Source: Isochrysis galbana
Taxonomy: Eukaryota; Haptophyta; Isochrysidales; Isochrysidaceae
Reading direction: 5' to 3'
NCBI GenBank assembly: GCA_018136815.1
Contig: CM030936.1
Location: forward strand, 3,390,524 to 3,454,523
DNA: 64,000 nt
Of the stretch, positions 61,250 through 64,000 are shown one piece after another. The position numbers and the translations under genes are program-made. Under the pieces are notes generated by a model, which ran no database searches, was not told where the DNA came from, and worked only from the letters and a program-made list of their open reading frames with translations. The first letter of the stretch is position 1, and each line of letters starts with the position of its first letter.

Positions 61250-61573
61250 TCATGACCACATGCACTGCATCATCCTGAGCGCGGCGCGCTCCTCCAAATA
61301 CAAAAAGGACACAGGCTGAAGGTTTCTCAGTGTGTGAGCGTCATGAAGAAGAGGACAGGAGATCCGGCGACGGCTGCGATGATGACAGGCGCGACGGCGA
61401 TGGCCTGTGGGGTCCACTCGAACTTGAAGACTTCCTATGTGGTATTGGTGAATACTTGTCTCGGTTGTGAATTCGACAACAAGGATGAGCCATCCGATGA
61501 CGAAGAGGACAAGGGCGAGTGCTATGGCGCCGATGCCCAGCTTCTTATGTGTCCTGAGGGATGCGTCGATCAT
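61250..61573 (-). pseudogene. Decayed gene for a small two-helix membrane protein, copy 2
   Basis: ATG 61573 opens MIDASLRTHKKLGIGAIALA, then a hydrophobic helix (LVLFVIGWLILVVEF). After about 45 residues the frame slips relative to copy 1; the other frame continues KFEWTPQAIAVAPVIIAAVA and GSPVLFFMTLTH to a stop at about 61285, a second helix. The intact parent would be a protein of about 80 residues with two transmembrane helices. I do not recognise it. Confidence 0.6.
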
Positions 61574-61597
61574 CTGTTCCTTTCTGTTGTCTATTAA

Positions 61598-61787
61598 AAC
61601 CTTATAATATTCTTACCGCACATGCGGCCATGGACCCACTACTTTCACGTAGCAAACTTTCTACACCCGCACTCCCCGGCTCCCCCCCCCCCCCCCCGCC
61701 ATCAGGTGGCTGCCCCGTGCACTACTAGGGGGATAAGGGTGAAGGGCTTAGGTATGGTGTGGTGCAACAATTGTTATTGTTTCAGCG
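61598..61787 (+). repeat. Non-coding repeat leading into retroelement ORF1
   Basis: A close match to 6665-6840, here continuing to TTGTTTCAGCG and the ORF1 start codon. The position suggests that this family of repeats is the 5' non-coding region of the element, rather than its 3' end. Confidence 0.6.
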
Positions 61788-61975
61788 ATGGAGCGCGCGC
61801 CGACCGCTCCCACCTCCCAGCCCCCCGCCGCCACGACGTCCCAACGAGGCCGACCCAAGCCGCCGGAGCCCAAGCGCTCGCAACCCTCAGCCCCTCCCGA
61901 TCAGGAAGTCGAGATGGCGCCGCCTCCCTCGCCTCCCAAACAGCCACACAGCCAGGGAACAGGCAGAGTCAGAGG
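61788..61975 (+). pseudogene. Retroelement ORF1 start, truncated
   Basis: MERAPTAPTSQPPAATTSQR to PKPPEPKRSQ is nearly identical to the start of the frame at 63929 (-). Homology stops at GGAACAGGCAGAGT (about 61970), where the AGAGGGTGCAACCTCAGGTT repeat begins. Gag/ORF1-like function is inferred. Confidence 0.65.
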
Positions 61976-62068
61976 GTGCAACCTCAGGTTTGGTTGTATT
62001 TTCGACAAGTGCCCCCCATGTGCACGGTATAAGTTCTACTTGAAGGACCCCCTTATTAAAGTACAAAC

Positions 62069-62371
62069 GTGCAGGTTTCCGCCAAAGAGTGGACACTGGC
62101 AATTAGAATTGCGAGTAATTTAAGTTCATTGTCGGCTGATCTGTACACAATTGCGAACACGCCAGACGATAAACTCCACGTACTTCTGCAATTGAATTCG
62201 GCAAAACAAATGCTAGAATTCGCCACTGAAAAACTGCGAAAACAAGTCACAAGCATACAGAGCCTTCTTGCGCTTATCAGGCTTATGCAGCGCAAACGCA
62301 AGGTTGCACTTGGCGGTCGAGCGCGTGTGTGCCTGCCGTGTGGGAGGCCGGTGACCAGCGAGACCTGCTGA
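62069..62371 (+). CDS. Small helical protein of unknown nature
   Basis: A 100-residue frame, mostly alpha-helical (IASNLSSLSADLYTIANTPD, LNSAKQMLEFATEKLRKQVT). Composition is AT-richer than its surroundings. It follows a block (GAAGGACCCCCTTATTAA) that recurs at about 62452, so it may belong to a transposable element. The first ATG-less codons are open upstream; the start is uncertain. Confidence 0.35.
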   Translation: MQVSAKEWTLAIRIASNLSSLSADLYTIANTPDDKLHVLLQLNSAKQMLEFATEKLRKQVTSIQSLLALIRLMQRKRKVALGGRARVCLPCGRPVTSETC

Positions 62372-62379
62372 ATGAGATG

Positions 62380-62872
62380 AAGTATTAAGATGAGCACTCC
62401 CCGTGCGAATTGTTTGAGTTCTCTTTTTATTTAGCCGGTGGCTCTATCTGAAGGACCCCCTTATTAAGGTACAAACTTGCGATTTGACCGCAGAAAAGGG
62501 GATATCGCAGCCAGTCCCGCCCTTTCACCGCGCCCTCGCTCCTCTTCAGCCAAACCAAAGCAGGTGGTTGCACCCCACCCCACCGTACGAAGCACGAAGG
62601 CGCGCAGACGTCCCATAGGAGGGAGGAGATGCGTCCACAGAGGCGGGCGGAGAGGCGCGCCGACGTCTCCTGACCGGGAGGGACAGTGGCTGGGCCTGAG
62701 CGAGGGCAGCGCCGGGCGAGCGGAAGCAGCACCTAGAGCAATGCCCCCCCCCCCCTCCTCACGTGGCACTGTTCGTTTTGGCTGACGGGGAGATGGGTAG
62801 GGGGGGGGGGGGAGAAAGACCGCCCACGCTCGCGAGAAGTCGCCACGCGGGCGGTCGTGGGGGTAGCAAGGG
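62380..62872. other. GC-rich spacer between retroelement pieces
   Basis: Contains the second GAAGGACCCCCTTATTAA block (62452-62470), shared with 62044-62062. Open frames on both strands carry no domain. Confidence 0.3.
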
Positions 62873-63929
62873 TCAAAAAGAAAGGTATGACTTGCAGCGC
62901 TCACTGTCCGCATACTCCTTGCAGATGAATGAGGATTCGTGTAGCGCCGAGGTACTGGTTAAGGGAGCGTCAAAGATACGCAAGACGATGTAGGTGGCTA
63001 CCTCCTTTAGGGAGGATCGGATCGCGCTTGACTTGCGGGGAGCTGAGTCGGCTAACGCCCCATAGGTGATCGCGAATTCGTGTGCGACACCCGATAGGGT
63101 AGCCTGAATTTTGTCGCCGTATGCGGCTTTGAACTGATCGTGTGCGTCGTCATCGACATAAAAAATCCAAGGCCCCTTGCCCCTTGCGACCTTTGTCCAT
63201 CCCATCCGGGGTGGCGTCCAAGCCCTCTAGCTTGGAAAGGAGGAACTTCATGTAGGTTGCCATGTCCTCGCTCTTGATGTCCTTCTTGTCGTCGGCTAGC
63301 TGCGCTAGCTGGATGTAGAAGGGAGTGTCCTCCGGCTCTTCTTCCTCATCTTGATCATGAGGGGGAGAGGCAAATTGCGTTGCTATGGGAGGATTCGGTT
63401 TTGGGTCCGACTGCGGGTCCGCTCGCTTGCGCGAGGGTAGCGTGGGTTGTTGGGTGGGTTGAGGTGGGGCTTGCTGCTTCTGTGCTGGCTGCTGTGCCAT
63501 GGGTCCAGCCGCTTCGGCGTACGATTTCTGTTGGGTGTTCTTTGAGAGGTTGGAGGCCGAAAAGGCCCCCAAGATTGATTGTTGTGTGAAGTGCCCGCCC
63601 ACGATGGGTGCACTGATGGTAGGAGTTGCCACCATGGGGGTGACAGCAGTGCTGTCACCCACCATGGGGAGTCCTTGTTGGGGTGGCAAGGCGGCAGTGG
63701 CAGGAGGTAGGGTCAGAGACTGGCCCTGCTGGTCTGCAGGGAACAGGACTCTGCCTGTTCCCTGCTTCTGGTGGTGTTGGGGAGGCGAGGGCGGGAGGAT
63801 CATGTCGACGTCGCTGTCTGTGAGGGGGGCAGCCTGCGAGCGCTTCGGCTCCGGCGGCTTGGGGCGGCCCCGGTGGGGCGTCGTGGCGGCGGGGGGCTGG
63901 GAGGTGGGAGCGGTCGGCGCGCGCTCCAT
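62873..63929 (-). pseudogene. Retroelement ORF1 (gag-like), one frameshift
   Basis: ATG 63929 opens the proline/glutamine-rich MERAP protein. The frame passes SYAEAAGP and an acidic DQDEEEEPEDTPFYIQLAQL segment to about 63200, then slips; the next frame continues GWTKVARGKGPWIFYVDDDA and ends at 62873. Overlap of the two frames at GMDKGRKG/GMGWTKVARGK shows a 1-base shift. The protein resembles ORF1/gag proteins only in layout (disordered N-terminus, helical C-terminus). Its N-terminus is shared with 61788 (+) and 33327 (-). Confidence 0.6.
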
Positions 63930-64000
63930 CGCTGAAACTATAACGATAGTTTTTTTGAGTGGCAGTAGGAGTACTAACGTCCAGATAAAATTTATTCGTC

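Overview
The window looks like nuclear DNA of a GC-rich, plastid-bearing protist. Genes are split by short GT-AG introns, most of them in phase 0, and most start codons follow a long polypyrimidine tract on the coding strand. One gene encodes a tandem-GroES (Cpn20-type) co-chaperonin with a hydrophobic N-terminal leader, which points to a plastid. Together with FG-GAP-like surface proteins, an EGF/exostosin-type gene, a sulfatase and many degenerate transposons, this fits a microalga with a secondary plastid; a haptophyte is my best guess. That assignment is inference from style and gene content. No rRNA or tRNA gene was recognised.

Host genes I can support: an NCB5OR-like cytochrome b5/reductase fusion (2415-3857, -); a mitochondrial carrier with one intron (6005-4776, -); an FG-GAP-like membrane protein (11350-13020, -); a five-helix membrane protein of unknown family (14041-15246, +); a six-exon coiled-coil/low-complexity protein (24282-27453, +); a sulfatase with one intron (32381-29730, -); a small two-exon secreted or plastid-targeted protein (35598-36467, +); a histone-fold protein (37771-38727, +); a 974-residue coiled-coil protein (43248-40324, -); a Cpn20 co-chaperonin with two introns (48871-47710, -) divergent from a KHDC4-like two-KH-domain RNA-binding protein (49579-51039, +); a zinc-finger-like gene (from 55384, +); and an F-box/LRR-like gene (59782-61122, +).

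The rest is dominated by mobile DNA. There are five remnants of hAT transposase C-terminal domains and three short hAT elements whose boundaries can be read to the base from perfect terminal inverted repeats and 8-bp target-site duplications (6902-7114, 17309-17737, 57834-58716). There is a LINE with an endonuclease domain that is itself split by one of those hAT elements, several LINE 3' ends sharing an A/T-rich terminus, Ty3/gypsy pol and LTR/leader fragments in three places, a retroposon with a 15-bp target duplication (44471-45363), and a foldback-like element (10045-11000). A 1.34-kb segment carrying the 3' part of the FG-GAP-like gene is duplicated at 19298-20637, where it is a nonsense-bearing pseudogene fused to a broken exostosin gene.

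The strongest unexplained signals are a 650-bp array of about twenty tiny CATC/GATG hairpins at 56.69-57.35 kb, the start region of the FG-GAP gene repeated three times upstream of itself, and a 2.8-kb cassette at 58.77-61.59 kb in which an F-box/LRR-like gene sits between two inverted copies of a decayed two-helix membrane protein gene.
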